From positions 1-64,000 of the forward strand of contig NZ_JABWEB010000023.1 in the NCBI RefSeq assembly GCF_013369485.1: 64,000 nucleotides of DNA, in the 5' to 3' direction. Below are positions 25,227-32,556 of the stretch, piece after piece. The DNA comes from Massilia sp. BJB1822 (GTDB lineage: Bacteria > Pseudomonadota > Gammaproteobacteria > Burkholderiales > Burkholderiaceae_D). Below the pieces are notes generated by a model. It searched no databases and had not been told where the DNA came from. It saw only the letters and a program-made list of their open reading frames with translations. A program made the translations under genes and the position numbers. Numbering within the stretch: position 1 is the stretch's first letter; each line of letters begins with the position of its first letter.

Positions 25227-26020
25227 GCCCGCAGGCTAAGCGGCTCGCTGTGGCGCATTTAATGACCATGCATGCGTTGGGCGTAACGCGGGCTTGTGGG
25301 CTGATCGGGATTTCCAGATCGTTGTTCCGGTATGTGGCGAGGCGCCCGGACGACAGTGAACTGCTGGCGCGGCTAACGACGCTCGCTGGTCAGAAGCGTC
25401 GCTATGGTTACCGTCGCCTGCACGTACTATTGCGCAGGGAAGGATGGACGCTCAATTGGAAGCGTACCTACCGCGTGTACCACGGGGCAGGCCTGATGGT
25501 TCGGCGCAGGAAGCGCAAGCGCATCGCCGGAGTCGAACGCCCCGTCCGGGTGTTGGCTACGGGCGCTAATCAAAGCTGGTCGATGGACTTCGTGTCGGAT
25601 GGCTTTGTCGATGGACGGCGCCTGCGCTGCTTGAACATCGTGGACGATTTCACGAAGGAGTGCTTGGCCATCGAAGTCGATACCTCGCTGCCAGGTTGGC
25701 GTGTCGCCTCGGTGCTGGAGCGTCTCGCAGAATCGCGGGGCCTACCAAGCTCAGTGACCGTCGATAACGGCCCGGAGTTTGCGGGAAAGACCTTGGATAC
25801 GTGGGCATATCAACACCAGCTCCAGCTGAAGTTTATCGCGCCCGGCAAGCCGCAACAGAACGCCTACGTCGAAAGCTTCAATGGCAAGTTTCGCGATGAG
25901 TGCTTAAACGAGCACTGGTTTCTCTCGCTGCGGCATGCACGTCAGGTGATCGAAGCCTGGCGCCACGAGTACAACGAGGAGCGGCCGCACAGTACGCTGC
26001 GGAATCTAACACCGAAGTAG
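25220..26020 (+). CDS. IS3-family transposase OrfB, C-terminus cut by an amber codon
   Basis: A 266-residue DDE integrase-core protein. It has the HTH_21 region (QKRRYGYRRLHVLLRREGW) and catalytic Asp (SMDFVSDGF), Asp (VTVDNGPEF) and Glu (AYVESFNGKFRDECL). The frame stays open after the TAG at 26018 for another 17 codons (FAEGLLTVDSSSRSY) to a TAA, so a GAG-to-TAG change probably trimmed the protein. The DDE core is intact, so activity may remain. Confidence 0.9.
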   Translation: MVGPQAKRLAVAHLMTMHALGVTRACGLIGISRSLFRYVARRPDDSELLARLTTLAGQKRRYGYRRLHVLLRREGWTLNWKRTYRVYHGAGLMVRRRKRKRIAGVERPVRVLATGANQSWSMDFVSDGFVDGRRLRCLNIVDDFTKECLAIEVDTSLPGWRVASVLERLAESRGLPSSVTVDNGPEFAGKTLDTWAYQHQLQLKFIAPGKPQQNAYVESFNGKFRDECLNEHWFLSLRHARQVIEAWRHEYNEERPHSTLRNLTPK

Positions 26021-26084
26021 TTTGCGGAAGGGTTATTAACCGTGGACTCCAGTTCGAGGTCGTACTAAATTGGGTAGCAGGTCA

Positions 26085-26204
26085 ACTGACCTTGCGCTTG
26101 TTTGCTCAAACTGTCATCGCATGCTTCACCGCAGTGGCGGCAGATCCGTTGAAGAGCTTCGTGAGCTCATCTTGCGCGTCAAGTCCATTCAAGACGTTCA
26201 ATGA
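26085..26204 (+). pseudogene. C-terminal fragment of an HNH endonuclease, truncated by the IS
   Basis: Starting exactly at the right IS end, the plus strand reads TDLALVCSNCHRMLHRSGGR, then SVEELRELILRVKSIQDVQ and stop. The L-V-C-x-N-C-H-R-M-x-H pattern is the end of an HNH nuclease domain. No matching N-terminal half is seen left of the IS, which, with the absent target duplication, points to an IS-mediated deletion. Confidence 0.75.
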
Positions 26205-26385
26205 GGCGAGTTGGATCGACAATGCTTGTAGTTGCTAGCGGCTCGTCTTTACGGAAATAGACTTGATAATCTTCGCCATATGGCACAAGACGAGCCCCTA
26301 GCCCTGATAATTCAACCGCCGTTCTTTTTGAGTTGTACAGCAATCCTCCTTTATTGCGGGCGGCTTCGAGAGCGGATGCTGTCAA
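26179..26385 (-). CDS. Small protein coupled to the DUF4209 gene
   Basis: A 68-residue frame starting at TTG 26385, which overlaps the DUF4209 stop as TTGA. It reads TASALEAARNKGGLLYNSKR, then GLGARLVPYGEDYQVYFRKD and ends IERLEWT. No ATG is available and the ribosome site is weak, so translational coupling would be needed. It may be a partner of the upstream protein. Its end overlaps the HNH fragment on the other strand. Not recognised. Confidence 0.5.
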   Translation of the reverse strand: MTASALEAARNKGGLLYNSKRTAVELSGLGARLVPYGEDYQVYFRKDEPLATTSIVDPTRLIERLEWT

Positions 26386-28223
26386 CCATCTTTTTGTTTG
26401 AGTCGAAGCAGGCTCAGCGTCAGGATCGTGTGTACTACCCAGTTCGCGGTGCCCAAGGTGAGCATCTCCGCGCTTGCCAAGCCGTGGGCGATGACGTTGC
26501 GCAGATTGATCCCTCGCGAGTCGCAATACAGCGCCCGGAGGTGGAAGCGGAGATTCTTCGGGATCTGCGCCTTGAAGACGGCATTGTTGATGATTTTGCC
26601 GAATCCGATCATTTGGAATCCGCCATTAATGTGGTCCGGCTCCGTCACCGGTGCTCCGATCGCCGCCAGCAGATCGCGCAGCGCCGCTTCGACCTGTGGG
26701 ACCAGCACATGGATGGCCTTTGTGGCGTCGCATGCCAGCCACGCCGCGAGCCCCTCCCGCAACATGGGATCGCGCTCCGGCTTGAAGATCCCACATTCCC
26801 TGATGATTGGCAGAAGCTCTTCCACGCCGAACTGGTGCTTTTCCCTGAGCGCATGCAGGCCGTGGTGAAGCCAGGGCGCCGTCCACGAAAAGATGTTGGT
26901 CGCATGCTGTATGGCCCGGCCATCTATGTCGTCTTCCAGCGAGCCCACCATGGCTTGGGTGAAGCCGTCGTCGCCCATGATCGACGTGGAGATCATCGCC
27001 CACAATGGAGCCTCTTTGGCGAACTCTTTCAGTTGGCGATGGACCTCTTCGTCGCCGACTACGCCGGCAAGCGCGACTTCGCGAAGGCCATTGGCCAAGC
27101 TGCCCTTCAAAACCATGGTGCGCCACTTGTCGAGGTCTTCTTGCGTGAGCTTCATCGGAGCACTGAAAGTCGCCATTTCTCCTTTGGCCTGCTCCGCCCG
27201 CTCCCGTATCATCGCCTCGACTCGCGCCACGTCATCAACCATCCCGGCGTTTCGATAGCGGGGCAGCAGATCCTCCAAGTGGGCGATCGCGGTCATGGCA
27301 TCGGACATCTTCGCCAACTCCTCCTTGGAGCGCGCCGCGTCGCGCATCGCTCGGCGGGCCTGGTCCAGTTCTTTGCGCTGGGCGCGCCTGCGGTCAAGCC
27401 TGTCCGCCGCTGACATGGCGTCGTGCGGGTTGAATCTGGCCGACGTCGCCGAGTTGGCGCTGATGGCCAATATCTCCTCCAAGAAGTCAATCGCGTCTTG
27501 TTGCTCGGCCTCGTCCAGCTGAAGCTGTTTGGACTGGCTCCAAGTGATGTCGTCGAAGCGCCACCACATGAAGTCGGTGTCGAGCGCCCGCAATTTGTCG
27601 CGGTGGGCATATAGCATGGCCTTTGCCCGCTTCATGGGCTCGGTGTCCTTAACGATGGCTGACAGCTCCATGGCTCGCTCGATGAACTTCCAGGCATGAT
27701 GCTCCTTTGCGTAGAGATCGCGCTCGATCGAGTCCAGATAGCCGTCGACTGCCCTGCGAACCAACGCGACGGGAAGGGCGATGGACAGTGCTTGGATGTT
27801 TGCCGGAGCGCTCTTCGGAGGCCGCCGTAAATATTGGCCAATGGTCCATGCCAAGTCGGAGTATCGAGCCACGAGAACCGGATGTGAATAGCGCTCCGAC
27901 TGCGCGATCCAATGCGCAATGATGTGGTCGTCGACTTCTGCGATTTCCGGAACATAAATGATCGTCCCGTCGGTTCGCGTCATGCTGGCCATTTCGCTCC
28001 AATACATTCCCCATGGCTGGCGCGAAGAGCCGTGTGGACGCTGGAATCGAAAGCCGTTGAAATCTGCGATGACGCCGCGCCGTTCCTCCAAAGATAGGCT
28101 GGCCATTTGATCTGGCAACAAGAAGTTCAACTTGCCCATGACGTCGATTTCGTCGATCGGAGCGGCGCTCTTGTCGAGTTTATGCAAAAGATCGACGAAG
28201 GGTTTGAACGAACGTAGTTCCAT
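26382..28223 (-). CDS. DUF4209 domain protein with HEPN-like RNxxxHG motif
   Basis: A 613-residue protein. The C-terminal region (GFQMIGFGKIINN, IPKNLRFHLRALYCDSRGIN, then LRNVIAHGLAS) is DUF4209, a family noted for a conserved RNxxxHG motif; here Arg575 and His580 also fit the R-x4-6-H motif of HEPN ribonucleases. The middle has a charged coiled coil (about 265-345). The N-terminal 250 residues are unrecognised. It lies in the element cargo with the small coupled frame, so a phage-defence or abortive-infection role is plausible but unproven. Confidence 0.75.
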   Translation of the reverse strand: MELRSFKPFVDLLHKLDKSAAPIDEIDVMGKLNFLLPDQMASLSLEERRGVIADFNGFRFQRPHGSSRQPWGMYWSEMASMTRTDGTIIYVPEIAEVDDHIIAHWIAQSERYSHPVLVARYSDLAWTIGQYLRRPPKSAPANIQALSIALPVALVRRAVDGYLDSIERDLYAKEHHAWKFIERAMELSAIVKDTEPMKRAKAMLYAHRDKLRALDTDFMWWRFDDITWSQSKQLQLDEAEQQDAIDFLEEILAISANSATSARFNPHDAMSAADRLDRRRAQRKELDQARRAMRDAARSKEELAKMSDAMTAIAHLEDLLPRYRNAGMVDDVARVEAMIRERAEQAKGEMATFSAPMKLTQEDLDKWRTMVLKGSLANGLREVALAGVVGDEEVHRQLKEFAKEAPLWAMISTSIMGDDGFTQAMVGSLEDDIDGRAIQHATNIFSWTAPWLHHGLHALREKHQFGVEELLPIIRECGIFKPERDPMLREGLAAWLACDATKAIHVLVPQVEAALRDLLAAIGAPVTEPDHINGGFQMIGFGKIINNAVFKAQIPKNLRFHLRALYCDSRGINLRNVIAHGLASAEMLTLGTANWVVHTILTLSLLRLKQKDG

Positions 28224-28594
28224 CGCAGCGGTTCCTTAAGGTAATGTTGGGTGAAGTGATTAGTGCGGAGTCAGAGTCCAATTGCATCTTTCACGCGGCC
28301 GCGTAGCTCCTTGGTAGGTTGCTGTGGTCACTCTCCTACTAGTTTCGGCCTTGATTTTAAGATAGTGATGGCTGGAAATCTTTATTTTGAATTATTATTC
28401 ATGCATCTGAATAAAGAAGTGTAGACGCCATGCTGATTTTGCTTTAATCGGTCAACTTGGCCGAGCGCCATCCGGGGGGGACGAAGGCGCTAGGAGAGGT
28501 CTATGCGGAGGTGGCGTCGGTCTGTTTGAACCGCCACCACGAAAGTCCTGTCGATGTGTACGCGGAATATCGATCGAAGGAGGCTTAGTGCATC
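28224..28594. other. Intergenic region with no supported gene
   Basis: About 370 bases between the divergent DUF4209 gene and the 90-residue frame. The part at 28340-28450 is AT-rich and probably holds the DUF4209 promoter. The minus-strand frames here lack ribosome sites and have arginine/proline-rich shadow character. Confidence 0.5.
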
Positions 28595-28867
28595 TTGCCC
28601 TGGGATGCCCCATCCAGTGCCGTTTTGCGGGCGCACGCGAATGAGATCGACGCCACAGAGCAGGGCGCCTACGCGGTCTCTTTCGCGGCCGTCGAGGCGC
28701 TCGTGGGTTTGGTCGCAATGCGTCGAGCCGAGACGTTGACCGGCGCTGACTACTATGTCGCGCCCTCGGGAGCCGAGGTGGACGACATAGGACAACGATT
28801 GCTGGCAATCGCAAAGTACCTCCAAACCTCCAGTTTTGAGTCTAATGCACTGCGGGAAGTGGCCTGA
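28595..28867 (+). CDS. Hypothetical protein (90 aa), TTG start
   Basis: A TTG at 28595 follows a perfect AAGGAGG (28577-28583) at 11-base spacing; a TAG lies three codons upstream, so no longer start exists. The protein (MPWDAPSSAVLRAHANEIDA, then GADYYVAPSGAEVDDIGQRL) is soluble. Ends two codons before a further ATG. It may be the surviving end of a larger gene or a small cargo gene. Not recognised. Confidence 0.45.
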   Translation: MPWDAPSSAVLRAHANEIDATEQGAYAVSFAAVEALVGLVAMRRAETLTGADYYVAPSGAEVDDIGQRLLAIAKYLQTSSFESNALREVA

Positions 28868-28921
28868 TGGTGATGGGCGCCGTACTGGAGCTACCGGCGC
28901 CGGACGCCAACGGTGCTTCGG

Positions 28922-30007
28922 CTATGCTTTCCAAGGCAGCGAGTGTAAAAAAGTCTCGCGTTCTTCGGGAGAAAACAGGGGGATTTCGACGTGATGTGTG
29001 TGCGTCATATTCAAGATCAGTTCGTCCGCATCATCTTTAAGATCCGGTTGTGAACGAGATTTTTCGATTTGCGATATTTGCTCAGGGCTGAATATTGATC
29101 GCAGCGTCCTTGCTTTTTTATATGTAGAACGCAACTTACATCGTATATTTGCTGTATTAATCTCAACAATTATTCCTGTTAAATCTTTTTCAATTAGTTT
29201 TTCAACAATTTTAAGTTTGCCAGATCGAAATATTTCTTTATAGTGTATATTGTAGTGCGGTTTGAAATAATTAATCAATGCTGCTTCAGCTAAATTTATT
29301 CTTGCGTTTCGATCAAGGGTGACGTCCATTATCTTATTAAAATGCTCCAATTCTTCACTTTGTGTAGCTGTTGGTTCAACGGAAAAATCGCCACCTGTGG
29401 ATATGATGTTCCTGCTATGTTCAAATTTAAACAGTAGAAGTAGAATCTCTGAGTCTGGATGGCTTAGCATCGACTCTGCCATTATGCGTTGGAGGGTCAC
29501 ATGCGCATATAGTCGCTGGAAAGCTGTTCTAGAGATTTTTCTTCCTTTCCCTTGACCAACATAGAGGACATCTAACTCAGTATGCTCATTAAGAGAGTGA
29601 GCACTTTGCGCGATAAGTCGATTTACTGGCACGATCGCATGATCAGATGGTGTAAATTGAACTTTAAGGGCGTTACCGTGCTGGTCAGCGACCTGTGCAG
29701 ATAAAATGAGTAATGGAAAGTTTTCGCGGCTTGAATCGCCGCCTGTTTTGAAGGGGAAACGTTGGAAATTAAAAGATCCTTCGTGTACTAGGAAGTCTCC
29801 ATATAATTTTCCGAATTGAGTTCTTATAGAATGCGGGCATAACGTAATCTTGGGGCGGCGCACAATAAAATAGATATTGCACAATTCAAGCGCACTTTTT
29901 AGCTCTTCACTCTCAGATAGCAGATATAGGTCGGCGGGGCGAAGCACGGTAGCCCCGCTCGAAAAGAGATGCAATGCTCCCTCTGCTGCGAATTTTCTAT
30001 TTATCAT
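28922..30007 (-). CDS. AT-rich cargo protein with a GIY-YIG-like core
   Basis: A 361-residue protein. The centre carries LDVLYVGQGKGR (Tyr149-Gly151), an Arg160, RLYAHVTLQRI (His169) and later AEAALINYFKPHYN (Glu241, Asn253). The order Y-x-G, Arg, His, Glu, Asn matches the catalytic layout of GIY-YIG nucleases. The N-terminal 140 residues and C-terminal 100 are unrecognised. The gene is clearly lower in GC than neighbours, a sign of separate transfer. Convergent with the 90-residue frame. Confidence 0.65.
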   Translation of the reverse strand: MINRKFAAEGALHLFSSGATVLRPADLYLLSESEELKSALELCNIYFIVRRPKITLCPHSIRTQFGKLYGDFLVHEGSFNFQRFPFKTGGDSSRENFPLLILSAQVADQHGNALKVQFTPSDHAIVPVNRLIAQSAHSLNEHTELDVLYVGQGKGRKISRTAFQRLYAHVTLQRIMAESMLSHPDSEILLLLFKFEHSRNIISTGGDFSVEPTATQSEELEHFNKIMDVTLDRNARINLAEAALINYFKPHYNIHYKEIFRSGKLKIVEKLIEKDLTGIIVEINTANIRCKLRSTYKKARTLRSIFSPEQISQIEKSRSQPDLKDDADELILNMTHTHHVEIPLFSPEERETFLHSLPWKA

Positions 30008-30474
30008 TTTCGATCATTGAGTCTATGTGCTTACCTTAGTAGGTACAACGGCCTAAATGAGGCCCCTGAAGTGGTAGACGAAAATTTTAACGGAAATTGC
30101 CATGTGGGATTTTTTTGCTAGTCCGATTGGGCACTCAGGCACGTGCTAGTGAATCATGCTTGGAGACGAACATATCGCGACGGTTAGGTTGTGGTTAAAG
30201 GAGGAATTGTGAATGAATGCTGTGAGTGTAGGACATTGGCATCCTGCGGCCAGCGCCGGCTGGGCATCGTATTCTCGCTGACTGTGTCTATGACGTGAAG
30301 ACGTCGACGATACCTAGTACCGTTCAGCCTTCGGCCAATGCGGCGAGCAAAGAACTAAGTGAATTTGGGAACACTTTTGGGAACACGCCAGCTCATCTAG
30401 GCATATCTCCGCACATCAACTTCCTGCAAAACCTACTAAATCTAGGCCAGATAAGGCTTCCGAGCCCTGGTGGG
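30008..30474. other. Right end of the element, no supported large gene
   Basis: About 470 bases. A strong AAAGGAGG at 30197-30204 precedes a GTG (30209) opening a 29-codon frame with clustered cysteines (MNECCECRTLASCGQ) and an ATG (30213) opening a 22-codon frame; either could be a tiny gene but neither is supported otherwise. The repeated GGGAACAC near 30366-30385 is notable. Confidence 0.35.
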
Positions 30475-30533
30475 GCAAGTGCGAAACTTGCACTTCCCAC
30501 CAAGAATTCCAAGTGAAATTAATCACTTACAAA
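30475..30533. other. attR of the integrative element
   Basis: This 59-base copy of the tRNA-Val 3' end and downstream bases has two differences from attL (30481 and 30520). It includes the acceptor and CCA sequence but no tRNA 5' half, so it is not a gene. Confidence 0.9.
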
Positions 30534-30563
30534 AAGCCGATCTGATCTTCAGGTCGGCTTTTT
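30534..30563. terminator. Diverged terminator copy beyond attR
   Basis: A 7-base stem AAGCCGA (30534-30540) with TCGGCTT (30554-30560) and a T-run follows attR. It is homologous to the hairpin after tRNA-Val at 17981. Confidence 0.6.
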
Positions 30564-30588
30564 ATTGGGTGTAATTTTTTCGTGTAAT

Positions 30589-30690
30589 TTACTTTACAAC
30601 CATGTTTGAAAGCTTGTCGAGCGCGCCGCCCGTTGCGCCTCGACCTGCCGGTTGGCGTAGCGCTGTCGTCTGGACGTTGGCGTGTCCAAG
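30589..30690 (-). pseudogene. Decayed C-terminal tail of a second integrase
   Basis: About 100 bases match the last ~35 codons of the integrase at 18035, including the stop and ALDKLSSLVVK (here ALDKLSNMVVK), with small insertions and deletions that break the frame. Similarity stops after the LGHANVQ region. The order att copy, hairpin, integrase tail repeats that at the left end, so a second related element was once inserted here. Confidence 0.85.
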
Positions 30691-30831
30691 CCCTCTATCA
30701 CTGTAATGCGGAACGATTGTTCCCTCGATTAGACTGACGGCACCGTTGGAAGCCCCGCTTGACGGGGCAAGTTGGCCTTGGCACCGCATCTTGAGTGCCA
30801 GTTTGTAGAAGGCCTGCGCGGCAGTATTGGC

Positions 30832-31521
30832 TTAGCTTTTTGCCAGGCGCGCGGTGGTTCGCTCAAGCAGTGAGTCCGGTGCCATTTTGATGGCTGGTAG
30901 CGGTAATTGGGCTAGCTGCGTAGCGTCAGGCTCAGTCAGGCCAAGCCCGCATAAAATCGATATGACGACTTGCTGGAGGTAGTCATCATTCGCGCTTTCA
31001 GTAGCAAGGCGCACAACGGCGACCAGCGCGGCGCCGGCGATTAAATCCAGCAAAACCTCTATCGCCCGGCCGGCAAACACGCCGGTGCGCTGGCCTTGCT
31101 CCAGGTGAGGTGGCAGGTAGGCATAAATCAGATTGTTCGGGCCTGCGGCGTGAAGGGCTGCGCCGGCAACGAATTTTGCAAACAGCGGGTACTCCTGGGC
31201 CGCTTTCAAATAAAGCCGTAAGCCACACGCGATGCGCTCCGCGGGATTCTGATATTTCCCGACCTCCGCTTCGATTACCTGCATCAACTCGTTGCTGAGT
31301 TCCTCGCTGATGGCGGCAAGCAAATCCTCATTGGTGCGGAAGTAGTTGTAGAAGGTGCCTTGCGACACTTCCGCTACCGAAATCACCTGCTGGATAACGC
31401 TGCTGTTAATCCCCTCCGTTGAGAAGACTTGCAGCGCGCTTTCCACCAGCCGGGAGCGCATGCGTTCCCGGCGAACGGCGCCCACCCGGGTGCGGTGATT
31501 CACGCTATCAATTGCCACCAT
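30832..31521 (-). CDS. TetR family regulator of the meta-cleavage operon
   Basis: A 229-residue repressor with an N-terminal HTH (RLVESALQVFSTEGINSSVI, then VAEVSQGTFYNYFRTNEDLL) and a helical ligand-binding domain. It is divergent from the catabolic operon; two palindromes over the operon promoter are the likely operators. The ligand is probably a pathway substrate or intermediate (inference). Confidence 0.92.
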   Translation of the reverse strand: MVAIDSVNHRTRVGAVRRERMRSRLVESALQVFSTEGINSSVIQQVISVAEVSQGTFYNYFRTNEDLLAAISEELSNELMQVIEAEVGKYQNPAERIACGLRLYLKAAQEYPLFAKFVAGAALHAAGPNNLIYAYLPPHLEQGQRTGVFAGRAIEVLLDLIAGAALVAVVRLATESANDDYLQQVVISILCGLGLTEPDATQLAQLPLPAIKMAPDSLLERTTARLAKS

Positions 31522-31607
31522 GTCCTATTTTCTCCATTGGATTCCTCTGGCGGGAGTATAGGCGATCCCCCTGCATGTCACAAAAAACACGGTAGTGCAA
31601 ATTCATA

Positions 31608-31643
31608 TTGAGATTTATCTCAAAATGAGGATATACTCATTTT
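31608..31643. promoter_or_regulatory. Operon promoter with two overlapping palindromic operators
   Basis: TTGAGA (31608-31613) and TATACT (31632-31637) are 18 bases apart. Palindrome 1 is TTGAGAT-TT-ATCTCAA (31608-31623) on the -35. Palindrome 2 is AAAATGAG-N6-CTCATTTT (31622-31643) on the -10. A regulator bound to either would block RNA polymerase, as expected for TetR-type repression. Confidence 0.8.
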
Positions 31644-31668
31644 GATGGCGAAAACATATGGAGACAAG

Positions 31669-32556
31669 ATGAATGCACCAGATGCACACCAGCTCAGTTA
31701 TCGGACGCTACGCGTCGGGAGCAAGGACATATACGTCGGCCAGATCGGATCGGGCCCAGCACTACTGCTGCTGCACGGCGGTGGTCCAGGCGCCTCCGGC
31801 GCCCCCAATTACGAGCGCAATATCGCGGCATTGTCTGCGCATTTCCACGTGATCGTTCCCGACCTTCCTGGATATGGCCGTTCGACCAAGGGGTTGAGCC
31901 GGAGCGATCCGTTCGGGGAGCTGGCGTCCAGCATGCACGGCTTGCTGGACGCATTGGGTATTCAGCGCGCGCACGCGGTCGGTAATTCTTTGGGCGGCGC
32001 CTGCGCGCTGCGCATGGCGCTCGACCACCCTGAGCGAATGGGGCGGCTGGTGCTGATGGGACCTGGCGGAGTCGATACGACGCGCTGTTTGCCGACCAAA
32101 GGCTTGAAGCACTTGCTGGACTATTACAGTGGTGAAGGTCCTACGCTGGAAAAGCTGCGTACTTTCATTAAAGAAGACTTGGTGTACGACAGCACCGAAA
32201 TTCCCGAAGCGCTGATACGTCAGCGTTTCAAAGCGAGTATCGATCCCGAAGTCGTGGCACAGCCTCCGCTGCGTCGACCGAAAGGGGTGCCGCAATTCAG
32301 CAAGATTGACTTCACGCGAGACGGACGACTCGGCGTGTTGGGGACGCCGACCCTGGTGTTGTGGGGCACCGAAGACCGTGTGAACCGCCCGAGCGGAGCT
32401 CACTCGCTGCAAAAGCGCATGCGTTGTTGTGACCTGCATTTGTTCAGTAATACGGGGCATTGGGTGCAGTGGGAGCGTGCCGACGAATTCAATGCGGTCG
32501 TCACGGCATTTCTCCAACAAGACATCAGCGTGAGCGTATCGGGAGGTTTGAAATGA
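31669..32556 (+). CDS. Meta-cleavage product hydrolase (alpha/beta hydrolase, MhpC/BphD type)
   Basis: A 295-residue C-C bond hydrolase that splits the ring-opened product of extradiol cleavage into an acid and a 2-hydroxydienoate. Oxyanion loop HGGGPGASG, nucleophile Ser107 (GNSLGG), Asp236 (GTEDRVN) and His264 (NTGHWVQW) are present. The start at 31669 has GGAGA upstream; earlier ATG 31645 lies in the operator. Its stop overlaps the next start (ATGA). Confidence 0.92.
   Translation: MNAPDAHQLSYRTLRVGSKDIYVGQIGSGPALLLLHGGGPGASGAPNYERNIAALSAHFHVIVPDLPGYGRSTKGLSRSDPFGELASSMHGLLDALGIQRAHAVGNSLGGACALRMALDHPERMGRLVLMGPGGVDTTRCLPTKGLKHLLDYYSGEGPTLEKLRTFIKEDLVYDSTEIPEALIRQRFKASIDPEVVAQPPLRRPKGVPQFSKIDFTRDGRLGVLGTPTLVLWGTEDRVNRPSGAHSLQKRMRCCDLHLFSNTGHWVQWERADEFNAVVTAFLQQDISVSVSGGLK

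Larger units (their letters stand above)
24902..26085 (+). mobile_element. IS3-family insertion sequence (about 1.18 kb)
   Basis: The inverted ends TTGACCTGCTCCCC... (24902) and the complement of ...GGGTAGCAGGTCAA (26085) match over most of the outer 24 bases. Inside are orfA and orfB in the usual overlapping -1 arrangement. The flanking trinucleotides differ (GTT on the left, CTG on the right), so there is no visible target duplication. OrfB has a premature stop near its end. Confidence 0.85.
17919..30533. mobile_element. 12.6-kb tRNA-Val integrative element (prophage-derived, degraded)
   Basis: It is bounded by the 59-base direct repeats, with integrase and an excisionase-like gene at the left end. 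The inside is a mosaic of phage-like genes (MazG-like, antirepressor, FtsK-gamma, HNH) and single-gene cargo (LRAT-domain, DUF4209, GIY-YIG-like). There are no capsid, tail, terminase or replication genes. Several genes are broken, so it is probably a satellite or remnant rather than an active phage. Base composition by eye is lower in GC at the right end than in the flanking core genes. Confidence 0.85.

Noticed and set aside
30295-30516. 73-codon frame across attR
   Set aside because: It crosses the recombination site and includes tRNA-derived sequence; no ribosome site.
17919-30533. A complete active prophage
   Set aside because: No terminase, portal, capsid, tail, lysis or replication genes are visible and several phage genes are broken.
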